The notes beneath the pieces were generated by a model. It saw only the letters and a list, made by a program, of their open reading frames with translations. It had not been told where the DNA came from and did no database searches. Positions 40,804-52,346 of a stretch of 64,000 nt of DNA are shown here, one piece after another. A program made the translations under genes and the position numbers. The stretch is from Symbiodinium natans (Eukaryota > Sar > Dinophyceae > Suessiales > Symbiodiniaceae). The stretch is from positions 498,501 to 562,500 of the forward strand of contig CAJNDS010002568.1 of NCBI GenBank assembly GCA_905221605.1. Reading direction: 5' to 3'. Within the stretch, counting starts at the first letter, position 1. Each line of letters opens with the position of its first letter.

Positions 40804-41325
40804 TCATCCCGAGCTCGTTACCTCGATGGCCTCAGCACATTCAAGCTCAAGCTGGGTGAGTGGCCCCAGCAGGGCTACCCCCACACTTCCCCTGACCATG
40901 CTGCTGGGCAGTGTGAGCTGCCGCGGTCCTCCTGGGCGGATGACATGCGCCTTGTAGAAACTAAGCTGAGCCTTAGTAGGCAGGCAGAAGCCCGCAGCAG
41001 CTGACTTCTTCTGATAGGGTCCTGACTGTCCCAACAGTGAAAGCAATCAGGACCACCCTCCTAGCCCCCTTCCACGGCATGGCCACATGCCTCAGGCGTG
41101 AAGCAGAGAAAACAACTGGCTTAGTTCCCAGATCTTTCCTCGCAGGTTTTTGCCCTCATATTTGAGGTGATCCTGTCCCTCTGGGTGCTCAATCCACAAG
41201 CCCCCTCCCTGAAACGTGGTGAGATTCATTATGATATTTGGGGGGCAGGCATTGTGAGTGTCAACATGGACCCCATGTTTCGCTCCATCCAGAATTGTGA
41301 GTGCTGAAGGGCAATCCAGGAGCAT
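40804..41325 (-). pseudogene. Decayed oxygenase-like domain of a dinoflagellate repeat family
   Basis: The minus strand at 41,325-41,092 reads HGVHVDTHNACPPN, then NLTTFQGGGLWIEHPEGQD, then LRGKIWEL, and stops. A frameshift later it resumes with LRHVAMPWKGARRVVLIAF (about 41,090-41,020) and continues to about 40,985. H-x-D, G-G-G-L-W, a distal H and R-R-V-V-L are arranged as in a double-stranded beta-helix 2-oxoglutarate/Fe(II) oxygenase fold, a domain I recall in multi-copy dinoflagellate proteins linked to mobile elements. The in-frame stop and frame change indicate decay. The assignment to the fold is inferred from motif order only. Confidence 0.6.
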
Positions 41326-41933
41326 GATGTCTAACGAATCTTGTTGCAGCTTGGGTTACAGAGGGAAGGTCAAAGATGTTATGGAGGGGGGCCTTAGAGC
41401 TTCGTGGGTTGCCCCCCGTTATCATCTGCCGAGCATTCGTGGGGCCCTGCTTGCACTGGGCAGGGGCCAAATCCTAAAGCTCCAGAATGTGCTCTTTGTG
41501 AGGTTTTCAGGGGTCTGGAGGAGCTCAAAGGCTCGTCGTTCAGCCCTTTCTGCCAGAGATCCCCCCTGGACACTCATGTCTGTCATCACGAGGAGCAAGT
41601 TGAGGCTTGGGTTAGGGGGAGTCGGGGAAGCAGGGAGTAGATCTTTATTGGGTCAGGGGTCAGGGAGATTATGCACTTGCTTTGTCCACGCAACGGGCTG
41701 CAGTGTGACAAGAGGGCAGGCCACATCCTACAATTCCTATTGAAGGCTTTCCCAGGGTTTAGGGTTTAGGGTTTAGGGTTTCCTGGCTTGGGTTAGGTTT
41801 CGGGTTAAGGGTTTAAGGTTCCTATGTGCACCCAGGTGTGCGCATAATTTCTCTGTATAAGTCTGTATGTAGGGCACCCTGACCCCTCCTTGGGCCTACC
41901 ATTTCATTTTGAAGCTCGTGTTGGTGAGGCCCA

Positions 41934-41988
<55 letters not shown>
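41934..41988. repeat. Uninterrupted run of 55 G
   Basis: The longest homopolymer in the window; it translates as poly-proline on the minus strand, which is an artefact. Such a run could form stacked G-quadruplexes, and its assembled length may be inaccurate. Confidence 0.95.
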
Positions 41989-41989
<1 letters not shown>

Positions 41990-42756
41990 GGGGAAAGAAT
42001 AGCATGGCAAGAGGACTTCCCTTCTAAACTTATGAACCCATATATAAACCATTCTAGACTTCTAAACGAAAACAGTATGCAAAGATGACTTCCCCTTAAA
42101 ACCACTAAACCCCTATAAGCCCTTACAACAGTATGTAAACAGCTACACCCTCCTGCACGCGCAGAAACCCTAAACCCTAAACCCTAAACCCTAAACCCTA
42201 AACCCTAAACCCTAAACCCTAAACCCTAAACCCTAAACCCTAAACTTGAGAGTCTCTTGGATCTTGAATCTGGGATCCGGGTCGACTTTCAAGTCGATTT
42301 AGAGTCACCAGCCACGAGTGTTGGTTCTGCCCCTAAACCCTAAACCCTAAACCCTAAACCCTAAACCCTAAACCCTAAACCCTAAACCCTAAACCCTTCT
42401 TTTAGCGAGGGCTCTCTCAAGTGCCTCGCTCTCTGCCAAGGCTGCTTTTCAGCTAGGCGTTCTCATTGAATATGTGTCTCAGTAAATTGGAAAGCATCTC
42501 ACGCTAAACCCTAAACCCTAAACCCTACACCCTACATCCTACACCCTACACCCTAAACCGTACTGTTTGTTGGATTATTTATCATGATTTACTATTACTT
42601 GCCTGCATCTTATTATGATTCTCATTATTCTTCTTATTGTTATTCTTATCATGATCACCATCATCATCATCATCATCATCGTCATTACTTTTTTTAGTAT
42701 TATTATTATGTGTACATATTACGTTTGTTTTGTTTTCATTTTTTTTTTGGGGGGGG

Positions 42757-42857
42757 GGGGTACTTAGCAACCCACTAGTAGGAATATAATTGGGTTATAA
42801 GTTATAAGTACAGTCATAATTGGGTTACTAAGTACCACAGTACCATGAACCTCCAAG
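42757..42857. mobile_element. Decayed copy of the 4014-4158 inverted-repeat family
   Basis: Left end GGTACTTAGCAACCC, interior ATAATTGGGTTATAAG and ATAAGTACAGTCATAATTGG, right end AGTACCATGAACCTCCAAG with an AGTACCAC duplication. It follows a poly-G run directly. Confidence 0.8.
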
Positions 42858-43180
42858 TAATCTGGGTCTTAGGGCTTGGAAGTTGCCTTCTGGTAGGAAT
42901 ATCCGTTTACTTGTTTACTAGTAAATTTTACATAGGCCTGTCGTAAGTATGAATCTTCCAGCCATGCCACTCATAATCCAGCTACGTGAATCCATGCACA
43001 TGTGACCTCGCGACTGTTAGCCGCCAAGATGCCTGTTTAGGGGTTTTTGGGTTTAGGGATCTAGGGGGAGGCATGAAGTTCCGAGACCTGCCAAAAGGGC
43101 AAGGTCCAGGAGCCAAGCCGCCACAAGTGAGATCGACTGCACATATGATCAAGCCCCTTTTCCATTTGCACCCTCACAGT

Positions 43181-45238
43181 TTAACGGGTCTCTAGCACAA
43201 AGGCGCGCAAGGAGAAACGCCGTAAGGAGCTGGGAAGCTGCACCGCTTCCAAGCTCTGGTCGAAGCTGTCGCCGAAGGTCAAGCTCTGCAGGCCGCTGGG
43301 AAGCTGCACACCTTCCAAGCTCTGGTCGAACTCATCGCCGAAGGTCAAGGTCTGTAGGCCGCTGGGAAGCTGCACCCCTTCCAAGCTCTGGTTAAAAGCA
43401 TCGCCGAACGTCAAGGTCTGTAGGCCGCTGGGAAGCTGCACCCCTTCCAAGCTCTGGTTGAAAAACTTGCCGAAGGTCACGGTCTGTAGGCTGCCGGGAA
43501 GCTGCACCCCTTCCAAGCTCTGGTTGAAGCTGTCGCCGATGGTCAAGGTCTGGAGGCCGCTGGGAAGCTGCACCCCTTCCAAGCTCTGGTTGAAAGCATC
43601 GCCAAAGGTCAAGGTCTGTAGGCCGCTGGGAAGCTGCACCCCTTCCAAGCTCTGGTTGAAAAACTTGCCGAAAGTCAAAGTCTGTAGGCCGCTGGGAAGC
43701 TGCAACCGTTGCAATCCCTGGTTGAAGCGGAAGCAGAAGGTCAAGTCCTGCAGGCCGCTTGGAAGCTGCACCCCTTCCAAGCTCTGGTTGAAAAACTTGC
43801 CGAAGGTCAAGGTCTGTAGGCCGCTGGGAAGCTGCGCCCCTTCCAAGCAATGGTCGAATCTGTCGCCGAAGGTCAAGCTCTGTAGGCCGCTGGGAAGCTG
43901 CACCGCTTCCAAGCTCTGGTTGAAGCGGAAGCCGAAGGACAAGGTCTGGAGGCCGCTGGGAAGCTGCACCCCATCCAAGCTCTGGTTCAAAGCATCGCCA
44001 AAGGTCAAGGTCTGTAGGCTGCTGGGAAGCTGCACCCCTTCCAGGCTCTGGTCGAATCTGTCGCCGAAGGTCAAGGTCTGTAGGCCGCTGGGAAGTTGCA
44101 CCCCTTCCAAGCTCTGGTTGAAAAACTTGCCGAAAGTCAAGGTCTGTAGGCCGCTGGGAATCTGCACCCCTTCCAGGCTCTGGTCGAACCTGTCGCCGAA
44201 GGTCAAGGTCTGTAGGCCGCTGGGAAGCTGCACCCGTTGCAATCCCTGGTTGAAGCGGAAGCAGAAGGTCAAGGTCTGTAGGCCGCTGGGAAGCTGCACC
44301 CGTTGCAATCCCTGGTTGAAGCGGAAGCAGAAGGTCAAGGCCTGTAGGCCGCTGGGAAGCTGCACCCCTTCCAAGCTCTGGTCGAACTCATCGCCGAAGG
44401 TCAAGGTCTGTAGGCTGCTGGGAAGCTGCACCCCTTCCAAGCTCTGGTTAAAAGCATCGCCGAACGTCAAGGTCTGTAGGCCGCTGGGAAGCTGCACCCC
44501 TTCCAAGCTCTGGTTGAAAAACTTGCCGAAGGTCACGGTCTGTAGGCTGCTGGGAAGCTGCACCCCTTCCAAGCCCTGGTTGAAGCGGAAGCCGAAGGTC
44601 AAGGTCTGTAGGCCGCTGGGAAGCTGCACCCCTTCCAAGCTCTGGTTGAAGTTGTCGCCGATGGTCAAGGTCTGTAGGCTGCTGGGAAGCTGCACGCATT
44701 CCAAGCTCTGGTTGAAAAGCTGGCCGAAAGTCAAGGTCTGTAGGCCGCTGGGAAGCTGCACCCCTTCCAAGCTCTGGTTGAATTTGAAGCCGAAGGTCAA
44801 GCTCTTTAGGTCGCTGGGAAGCTGCACTCCTTTCAAGCTCTGGTTGAAGTTGAAGCCGAAGGACAAGCGCTGCAGTCCGCTGGGAAGCCGCACTCCTTCC
44901 AAGCTCTGGTCGAAGTAGCCGAGGGTCAAGGCAACAACGACATCCATGGCATCTATGTCGTCATTCAATCCTGTCTTTGCGAACGCTTGCTTTATACTGC
45001 GTGCCGCACGGCCTGCACCACATTTTTGCACCACGTATGTGAGCTGTTGGTTTTGAATTTGTTGCGGCAGCGGCTGGTGCAGTGCGAGGACACCGTCACC
45101 CGAAGTCAGCACGATTGATGCTGTGGAAAGGCCTACGCTTTCTGCTACACGTCTCCGCACGTCCAGACCCGTTTCCGCATCGTCCACATGGAGCTCAAAC
45201 GTGGAGCCGGCAAGACAGTGTATGGTCAACGGCCGCAT
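43181..45238 (-). CDS. Ubiquitin-like N-terminus plus 26 FNIP-type repeats
   Basis: A single 685-residue open frame. Residues 1-73 (MRPLTIHCLAGSTFELHVDD to LTYVVQK) resemble a ubiquitin-like fold. After a short linker, residues from about 108 form 26 tandem 22-residue (66-bp) units of the form FNQSLEGVQLPSGLQTLTFG, and the protein ends VLETR. The repeat matches the FNIP pattern (F-N-x-x-L...L-P-x-x-L-x-x-L-x-F-G) known from Dictyostelium and abundant in dinoflagellates; it stacks like a leucine-rich repeat and probably binds protein. Neighbouring units are nearly identical in DNA, and blocks recur (units 22-24 resemble 6-8), showing recent expansion or gene conversion. The opposite strand is also open for nearly 500 codons because the unit length is a multiple of three. 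The initiator Met is the first in frame. Confidence 0.88.
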   Translation of the reverse strand: MRPLTIHCLAGSTFELHVDDAETGLDVRRRVAESVGLSTASIVLTSGDGVLALHQPLPQQIQNQQLTYVVQKCGAGRAARSIKQAFAKTGLNDDIDAMDVVVALTLGYFDQSLEGVRLPSGLQRLSFGFNFNQSLKGVQLPSDLKSLTFGFKFNQSLEGVQLPSGLQTLTFGQLFNQSLECVQLPSSLQTLTIGDNFNQSLEGVQLPSGLQTLTFGFRFNQGLEGVQLPSSLQTVTFGKFFNQSLEGVQLPSGLQTLTFGDAFNQSLEGVQLPSSLQTLTFGDEFDQSLEGVQLPSGLQALTFCFRFNQGLQRVQLPSGLQTLTFCFRFNQGLQRVQLPSGLQTLTFGDRFDQSLEGVQIPSGLQTLTFGKFFNQSLEGVQLPSGLQTLTFGDRFDQSLEGVQLPSSLQTLTFGDALNQSLDGVQLPSGLQTLSFGFRFNQSLEAVQLPSGLQSLTFGDRFDHCLEGAQLPSGLQTLTFGKFFNQSLEGVQLPSGLQDLTFCFRFNQGLQRLQLPSGLQTLTFGKFFNQSLEGVQLPSGLQTLTFGDAFNQSLEGVQLPSGLQTLTIGDSFNQSLEGVQLPGSLQTVTFGKFFNQSLEGVQLPSGLQTLTFGDAFNQSLEGVQLPSGLQTLTFGDEFDQSLEGVQLPSGLQSLTFGDSFDQSLEAVQLPSSLRRFSLRAFVLETR

Positions 45239-46161
45239 GCCGGCGCTTCCGCAGCAGCAAGACTCGACGAAGAATGGCGCAAACGTCAGTGGGACTTTCA
45301 GTTCACTTACAAGCTAGTTCGTGAACGTGAAATAGAAAATTGGGCGAACTAGGTACCTTGCCTTTAGGGGGGGTGGGGGGGCTTAGAGGTCTTGGGACTA
45401 CTGGAGACCCCCCCCCCCCTGAATCCTAAATCTCTCCCAAACAGCGCTCCAGTGTAGGGTTTAGAGGGTTTCGGATTTAGGCGTTTAGGGTTTAGGGTGT
45501 AGGGTGTAGGGGTTTACGGGTTTAGGAGGCTGCAACTCATGGCTCTAGCGACTCTAGCGAATGTGTTGAGTAAGGATGGGCCCAGACTCTCCAAATCCGA
45601 CCTGCAGAAGGTGTCAACAAGCTTTACTAAGGGAATATCCCTAAACCCTAAACACTAAACCTTAACCCCTTTCTGCCTGCAAAAACTCCCAGACCGCCCT
45701 CGCTGACAGCCCAACACCCTGTTTAGGGTTTAGGGTTTAGGGTTTAGGGTTTAGGGTTTAGGGTTTAGGGTTTAGGGAAGTTCTCCAAGGCTTCCGAACC
45801 TTGAAAAAGGGGGTCTCTTGCCTACGATGTTCCCTAATACTCGGGGTCCATGCAATTATTTAAACAAAGAGTACTTGGGCTGCACCTCCTTGGGGGCCCA
45901 AACCCTAAACCCTAAACCCTAAACCCTAAACCCTAAACCCTAAACCCTGGATAAATCGCGCCCTCTCCAAAGCAGATTGACAAGAGTCTCAGGTCTTGCT
46001 GCTGAGGGTGAAGGAAAACGGAAAGGACACACCAGCCACTACGTCTGAGGGCGGCGCAAGACTTAAGGCCAAACCCTAGTACATGGGCTTTTAGGGTTTG
46101 CTAAAGAGCCCCCTCAAAAGAAAATGCAACATGTTTTTCTTCCTTATCAGCGCAATATAGG

Positions 46162-46260
46162 TTGGGATGTTCCCGTTATACTACCAGCCCTTACTAGGGA
46201 TTATAGTAACCCCTACTATGTTCCCTATTAAGCACTGTTACAAAAAGGGGGAACATCCCG
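46162..46260. mobile_element. Third TTGGGATGTTCCC-family element
   Basis: It begins TTGGGATGTTCCCG and ends GGGGGAACATCCCGA; the core ACTAGGGATTATAGTAACCC matches 31,928-32,032. Confidence 0.84.
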
Positions 46261-47156
46261 ACTCTAAACCCTAAATCCTAAACCTCTACACTCTAAACCC
46301 TTCGTGAGTTTTTTTTGGGGGGGTTCTTAACGCCTATAAACCCCCAAACCCTAAACCCTAAACCCTAAACCCTAAACCCTAAACCCTAAACCGGGGCTCC
46401 CCAAGCCGCTGGGGCGCCTCATGGTTTCGGGCACTTGCGGGAAGGTGTGGCAGCGCGCCCGCCTCGCGCGTCTGGGGTTTAGGGTTTAGGGTTTAGGGTT
46501 TAGGGTTTAGGGTTTAGGGTTTAGGGTTTAGGGTTTAGGGTTTAGGGTTTAGGGTTTAGGGTTCAGGGGTCTGAGACTGGGTTCCAACTACGTGGCCTAT
46601 TTTGGGGTTTTTCGGGCCTGCGCTCAAGGCGCCTGCGGTCTGGAAAGAGCTTCAGCCTACGCCCCTCCTATTGAGGGGGGTTGACAAGGATACACGATTT
46701 AAGCTACGGAAAAGTACGAGGTACGACCTCGGTAGGTCTGTACAGGAAGACCAAGTAGGATGGAGTTCAAAATGGGTTTAGGGTTTATAGGGTATAGGGT
46801 TTAGGGCGTAGGGCGTAGGGTCGGGGTTAGGGAGATAGGGGTTCAGGGGCTTAGGCGGCCAAGTGTTTGAGCTACCTTATAAAACCCTAAACCCTAAACC
46901 CTAAACCCTAAACCCTAAACCCTAACTCTTCAAGGGTTAAGGCGGAGGGCGCTGTGGAGCACTTGGATGGCAAAAGAGCTCGTCGGGTTTAGGGCTAGGG
47001 CCTACATCCCAAAAAAGTTACACGATCCCCGAATATGGGCCCTTAAAGAAGGGGACCCCTCATATACCCTTTACTTAGGGGCCCAAATGAGCCCGAATGG
47101 TTCCAATTGCTTACGCCCCCCCATTTCTTGCGTCCCCATTAGAGTGTCTTGATTAA

Positions 47157-47256
47157 AAACCCTAAAAACCCTAAAAACCCGAAAAAACCCTAAAAGCCCT
47201 AAAAGCCCTAAAAGCCCTAAAAACCCTAAAAAACCCTAAAAACCCTCAAAACCCCA
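47157..47256. repeat. Variant array of AAACCCTAA/AAAGCCCTAA units
   Basis: Units of 8-10 bases with extra A residues and a GCCCTAA variant. It forms a locally homogeneous alternative to the standard heptamer. Confidence 0.88.
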
Positions 47257-47384
47257 AGCCCGTACTGCGGGGCGGACCTGGGTTGGAGTTCACATAGGTT
47301 GGGCCACCCCGGAACCCTTCAAGAAACCCCTCCAAAACCCGGTATTTTCGCAGGTCTGAGACTTCTTGAGAATGGTTTGGGGTT

Positions 47385-47525
47385 TAAGGGTTTTGGGGTT
47401 TTGGGGCTTTTGGGGGTTTTGGGGGGGTTTCGGGGGGTTTCGGGGGTTTTGGCGAGTTTCGGGGGGTTTCGGGGGTTTTGGCGAGTTTTGGGGGGTTTTG
47501 GGGGTTTTGGGGGGTTTTGGGGGTC
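47385..47525. repeat. Variant array of TTTTGGGGG and TTTCGGGGGG units
   Basis: T3-5 G4-6 units with a C or G interruption, about 140 bp, in a 15-18 bp higher-order pattern. The glycine/phenylalanine-rich frame across it is a repeat product. Confidence 0.88.
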
Positions 47526-50106
47526 TGAAAGATTCTTGGAACTAGCAGAGCTTTTGGGGCTAGCAAGGCAGGACCCTAAAACAGCCCGAGCTCCGCGAGA
47601 GGCCCTGCAATCTCCAGGTCCCCCAATGTAGGCTCCCCCTCAGCTGTTCAACTACCCAAAGAGCCTAGCACCAGCAAGGAATATACCGTATACCCTACAC
47701 CCTAAACCCCAAACCCTAAACCCTAAACCCAAAGAGCCTAGCACCAGCAAGGAATAGACCCTTAAATAGCCACAAAAAGCACAGAGATCCCTCTGCGGCC
47801 TTTAACATCCTTGTTTTGACCCCAGATTCTGGTCGCCCCATTCGCTGGTAGCTAACCGTTTCGAACCCTAAACCCTAAACCCTAAACCCTAAACCCTGAA
47901 CCCTAAACCCTAAACCCTAAACCCTGAACCTTAAGCCCCAAGACGCTGTGCAGCCTTTTCGGCCGGTGGGTGGGTGCTCTTCAACTTGCCGCCTCCATAC
48001 CTTAGCTGGCTTAGGGTTTAGGGTTCCAGAAACGACCCTTGCCTCAAAAACTCTTAACGCCTCGTAAAGCCTCCATACTCGAGTTAGATATGTCTTAGGG
48101 CGGTTTAGGTACTGGGTTCGGGTGAAGTTTTTTCCTTTTGGGTTCCTCACACTCTGTGCGAGATTTCTGGATTGAGGGTGCTAGGGAGTTAAAGTGCCAG
48201 GGCTTAGGGCTTATTCGGGTAGTTGTTCTTGCTCCCGCGTAGCTGGGCGATCCAAGCGTAGCAACAGCACACGTACCTTTTCTCCAAACACCTCACAACC
48301 AAAATCCTACAAACCCTAAGCCTTAAACCCTGAGCCCTAAGCCCTAGACCCTTAACCCCAAACCCTAAGCCACAGCGTCTATCTTTCAGGGTTAGGGGAC
48401 ATGAGAACTATCACTTGCTGAGATCGGCTGTGCAGGGCCCCCGAAAGACCCCACGGCCCTGGATCCCAGGGTTTAAGGTTTAGGGTTAGGGTAGGTGCTG
48501 GTTTAGGGTTTAGGGTTTAGGGTTTAGGGTTTAAGGTTTAGGGTTTGGGGGTAGGTAGTTCAAAGGTTTACGGTGTTGGCCTTGTGCGGTGGGTTCTTCG
48601 GAAGATATTTTTCAGACCCGACTTCACAAGGCACGGGGGACTAACTGCAGAGCTCAAGGCGATTGGACTACATCAGCCCCTACTTTACAGGGTGGGTTGT
48701 GGCTTAGGGATTTGAGGGTCGCGTTGAAACAAAAAGGGTAAACAAAAAGGTACTACTGGTGGACCTAGTTCAAGCCTCGCTTTTTGACCCTCAGACAGTT
48801 TCTTAGGGCAGTTGCATGGTCCCTTAGTACAGGCCCCGACAAGGGGACCCCTTATATCCCCCTTGTATACCCTATGCAACCTAGGGGCTATATCAGAACC
48901 TTTTAAAGAGGGTTAAGGGACCATATTTCAGGGCCCATGAAGCTACCCCTACACCCTAAACCTTAAACCCGAAACCCCAAGGGACCGTATCAAGAGACCA
49001 TGAAACTACCCTTAGCCAGCTTCAAGACCCACTGGGCTTAGGACACCCCTTCGCCCTGCGCAAGATCCACACCCTCATATACCCTGTGGGTTTAGGTAGG
49101 GTTCCCTACGCAAGGCCCACACGCCGAGGTCCCGGCGAAGGGGATGAGCTTGGCGGAGACTGCTTATAACCGGTGGTGGTGGGGCTTGCCTGCTGCGCGC
49201 CAGGGTTAGGGTTTATAGGAATTCGCGTTTAGGGTTTAGGGTTAGGGTTTAGGGTTTAGGGTTTTTGGGTTTTTGGGTTTAGGGTTTAGGGTTCAGGGTT
49301 CAGGGGTTAGGGCCAGCTTTGAATCCCAATAGCGCCGACAAATCCCGTAAGCCTCATTTGACCCAAGCCACCTAAACTCGTCAACCCTATGGAGCCTAAA
49401 GCGCAACTCCTCCCCTTAACCCCAACGACTCTTGCCATGAACAAGCCCAAACAAGAAGCATAGCATCAGCAAAAAACCCTAAACACCTTTTGGTTTTTGT
49501 TTTGCAACAGGCCTCCTCACCACTCCCTGCATCACCAGAAAACTCCCAAGCAGACCAATGTAGTGTCCATTTGGTCCCGAAGGTACATGTTCCCCAAACT
49601 AACTCCTTCAGTAGGCGTCCCTAAGCCCAAACCCTACACCCCTAACCCTAAAGCCTAAACTCCTAAACCCTAGAAGTGCTCTGCACTGGGAAGCTGAATA
49701 GGGGCCCTTTAGCTTTAAAGAAAGCAGCTAGAGGCTCAGGAAAACTCTGCCAGCCCACTCTGCACCCGAAACCGACTGGTTCGTGGTAGGTAGCACATTG
49801 GGCTTTCCGATGCATGATCTGAGGGCCGCGCACGGAATCAGGCATTTAAGCTGTAGGGAAGTTCTAGGAAGTTATAAGAAGTTATAGAAAAGTTAGTATT
49901 AGTTATAGGAAGTTATAAGGCACCAACTGGCGCTTGTTTTTCAGCGGGTCCAACGCTTTTAACTCCCCACTCAGAGAATCTGGGGGCGCCGCGGGAGTCA
50001 GCAAAGCTGGCAACTTCGAGTCCTTTGACTCTTTGGAAGTTGTGCGCGATCCGCTCATGGCCTCAACACCGAGACACCATGGAAGCTCACAACGAGGTTC
50101 CCCCCT

Positions 50107-50225
50107 CTCTAAACCCTAAACCCTAAACCCTAAACCCTAAACCCTAAACCCTAAACCCTAAACCCTAAACCCTAAACCCTAAACCCTAAACCCTAAACCC
50201 TAAACCCTAAACCCTAAACCCTAAG
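50107..50225. repeat. CCCTAAA array of about 17 units
   Basis: A nearly perfect array directly next to an open segment (49,930-50,100). Confidence 0.95.
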
Positions 50226-50322
50226 CCTGAACACAAAAAAAGTATGACCGAAGGCAAAGTGGCGTGTAAGCACTTCTGGGGCTGACCGGTTGTAAGCTTG
50301 TACCAGAGCTTGTTGGGTGTTT

Positions 50323-50418
50323 ACCAGGATGGGCCGATTATACCCTATAATCCCTTTTACAAAAGGCCCTTTATAGGGTTCATTCTGAGGATTTTAAGGC
50401 CTAGTAGCCCATCCTGGT
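50323..50418. mobile_element. Inverted-repeat element with ACCAGGAT ends
   Basis: It begins ACCAGGATGGGC and ends GCCCATCCTGGT, with internal TTATACCCTATAATCCC and a TTTATAGGG segment shared with 25,096-25,181. Confidence 0.85.
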
Positions 50419-50665
50419 AGGGATGTATTAGAGGCCGATCTGCGGACAAGTTTGTAAGGTTCTAAAGGGAGGGGATTCATGGGGGGGGGGGGGAGGGTAG
50501 GTACCTAGGGAACCTTTCGGGCTTGAGGAAGCTTAGGGAGCCTTAGGGAGTAGCAGGGAGCATTAGGGAACCTTCACACCCCCCCCTTTGAAACACCCCG
50601 TAAAGAGTTACGAAAAAATTGTGACTCTTGCCCTCAGCGCTTCTTTGTCTAGCACAGGGTTACAG

Positions 50666-50762
50666 CTTAGGGCTTAGGGCTTAGGGCTTAGGGCTTAGGG
50701 CTTAGGGCTTAGGGCTTAGGGCTTAGGGCTTAGGGCTTAGGGCTTAGGGCTTAGGGCTTAGT
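50666..50762. repeat. Homogeneous CTTAGGG variant array, about 14 units
   Basis: The units are CTTAGGG with essentially no TTTAGGG among them, so a single variant was amplified in place. Confidence 0.95.
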
Positions 50763-52346
50763 AACTTAGGGCTTAGGGATTCGGAGGGTAGTTGTCATAT
50801 GGGCCCCTATTATTTCCGGTCCCTTACCGAAGTATGCGCTCTGGTTGGGTTTCTTAGGGGGCCCATATAAAGTAGCGCTGCTACGACTAGTATCCCCCCC
50901 AAAAGGACACCCGCTATAGGCACTCACCAAGATTTTATAATGGAACCCTACATACACTCACCAAGAAGACTGATGTAAACCCTGCTTCATATGAACCCTG
51001 AAGCCCTCTAAACCCTCTCAGCTCCAAACCCTAAACCCTTAAACCCTTAGACCCTCAAACCCTCAAACCCTCAAACCCCTAAACCCTAAACCCTCAACCC
51101 CGGGGAAAGAGCCCTGAGTCGCACGGGTTTAGGGTTTAGGGTTTAGGGTTTAGGGTTTAGGGTTTAGGGTTTAGGGTTTAGGGAAGTCTCCCTCGGCATC
51201 CTGAGCTCGCGGCACCAGCGCTCCCAGCGAGGAATGCGACTCTCCGGTTACTGGGAGCCAGGGCATGCGGAGTGTGCGTAGGTCTTTTTGTTTAATTCTT
51301 TTTGTTTTTTTTTTGTTTAGGGTTTAGGGTTTAGGGTTTAGGGTTTAGGGTTTAGGGTTTAGGGTTTAGGGTTTAGGGTTTAGGGTTTAGGGTTTAGGGT
51401 TTAGGGTTTGGCGTTTGGGGTTTGGGGGTTAGGGTTTGGGCTTTGGGCTTTGGGCTTTGGGCTTTGGGGAAGTAAGGGCACCCCTAACAACAGTCCCCAA
51501 ACAGTAGGATTAACTTATCAGGACAGCTGCGAGCTTCATCTTCAACTCCCATAGAAGCTGGCGCCGAATGGAGACCTGACTTTGTGGCTTTACCCTCTGC
51601 CTGCAGGGACCTGGCTATGGTGCCCCCTTAAGGGTTCCTGTAACCTTGACACTAGGGGTTTAGGGGTTAGGGGTTTAGGCGTTTAGGGGTTTAGGGTTTA
51701 GGGTGGTCCCCGGAAGGAAGCTACACAACCGATAAGGCCCTTTTCAGCGCAAACCGCAGAAGCCCGCACCTCTTGGGGTTAATTTGAAACCCTAAGCCCT
51801 AGCCCAAGGCGCTTCACAAGTGTGGCGCCTGCTGAGAACGTAAAGCCACACAAAGTTTAGGGTTTAGGGTCTAGGGTTTAGGGTAATTATTTAAATACCT
51901 GACAGAAACCTCCCAAAAACGCATCTGGGCGCGTTTTTGCTGTGCAGGTTTTTTTTTTCCCCGCCGGCATCACTCGTGCAACGTTTCTGCGAATAGCTCC
52001 TGTCCAAGGAACAGATTTCGACTTGGGCTGATCTCAGGAAGATTGCGGGGAAGCCATGCGGAGCATATGAAAACACGCTTGTAGGGTACAGGGTTCAGGG
52101 TTTATAGGGTTTAGGGTTTAGGGTTTGGGGTTTAGGGTTTAGGGTTTGGGGTTTAGGGTTTGGGGTTTAGGGTTTAGGGTTTGGGGTGTAGGGTTTGGAA
52201 GGCTGCGACTCTCCCACTGGCATATGCGGGCGAGTGTGGGCGAGGATGCCGTTGGAAGGTCTGAACAAAAGATGTTAACCACAGGTTCGCAGGCACCCTA
52301 AACCCTAAACCCTAAACCCTAAACCCTAAACCCTAAACCCTAAGCC

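Larger units (their letters stand above)
45400..52300. other. Array-rich stretch with possible exons, no recognised gene
   Basis: Telomere-type arrays (45,722-45,778, 45,898-45,950, 46,335-46,392, 46,478-46,564, 47,862-47,935, 50,107-50,225, 51,125-51,183, 51,316-51,410, 52,093-52,195) separate short open segments. Minus-strand candidates are 51,610-51,530 (contains SGLHSAPASMGVEDEA), 51,280-51,185 and 50,075-49,930 (contains LTPAAPPDSLSGELKALD). The last is also open on the plus strand, so strand is uncertain. Inverted-repeat elements lie at 46,162-46,260 and 50,323-50,418. Confidence 0.5.

Noticed and set aside
41822-42105. Poly-proline proteins
   Set aside because: Produced by the 55-G run; no coding context on either side.
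43458-44918. A 486-codon plus-strand frame opposite the FNIP-repeat gene
   Set aside because: It is the complement of the 66-bp repeat and gives a cysteine/proline/lysine-rich repeat unknown as a family. The minus strand gives a clear FNIP pattern with a ubiquitin-like start.
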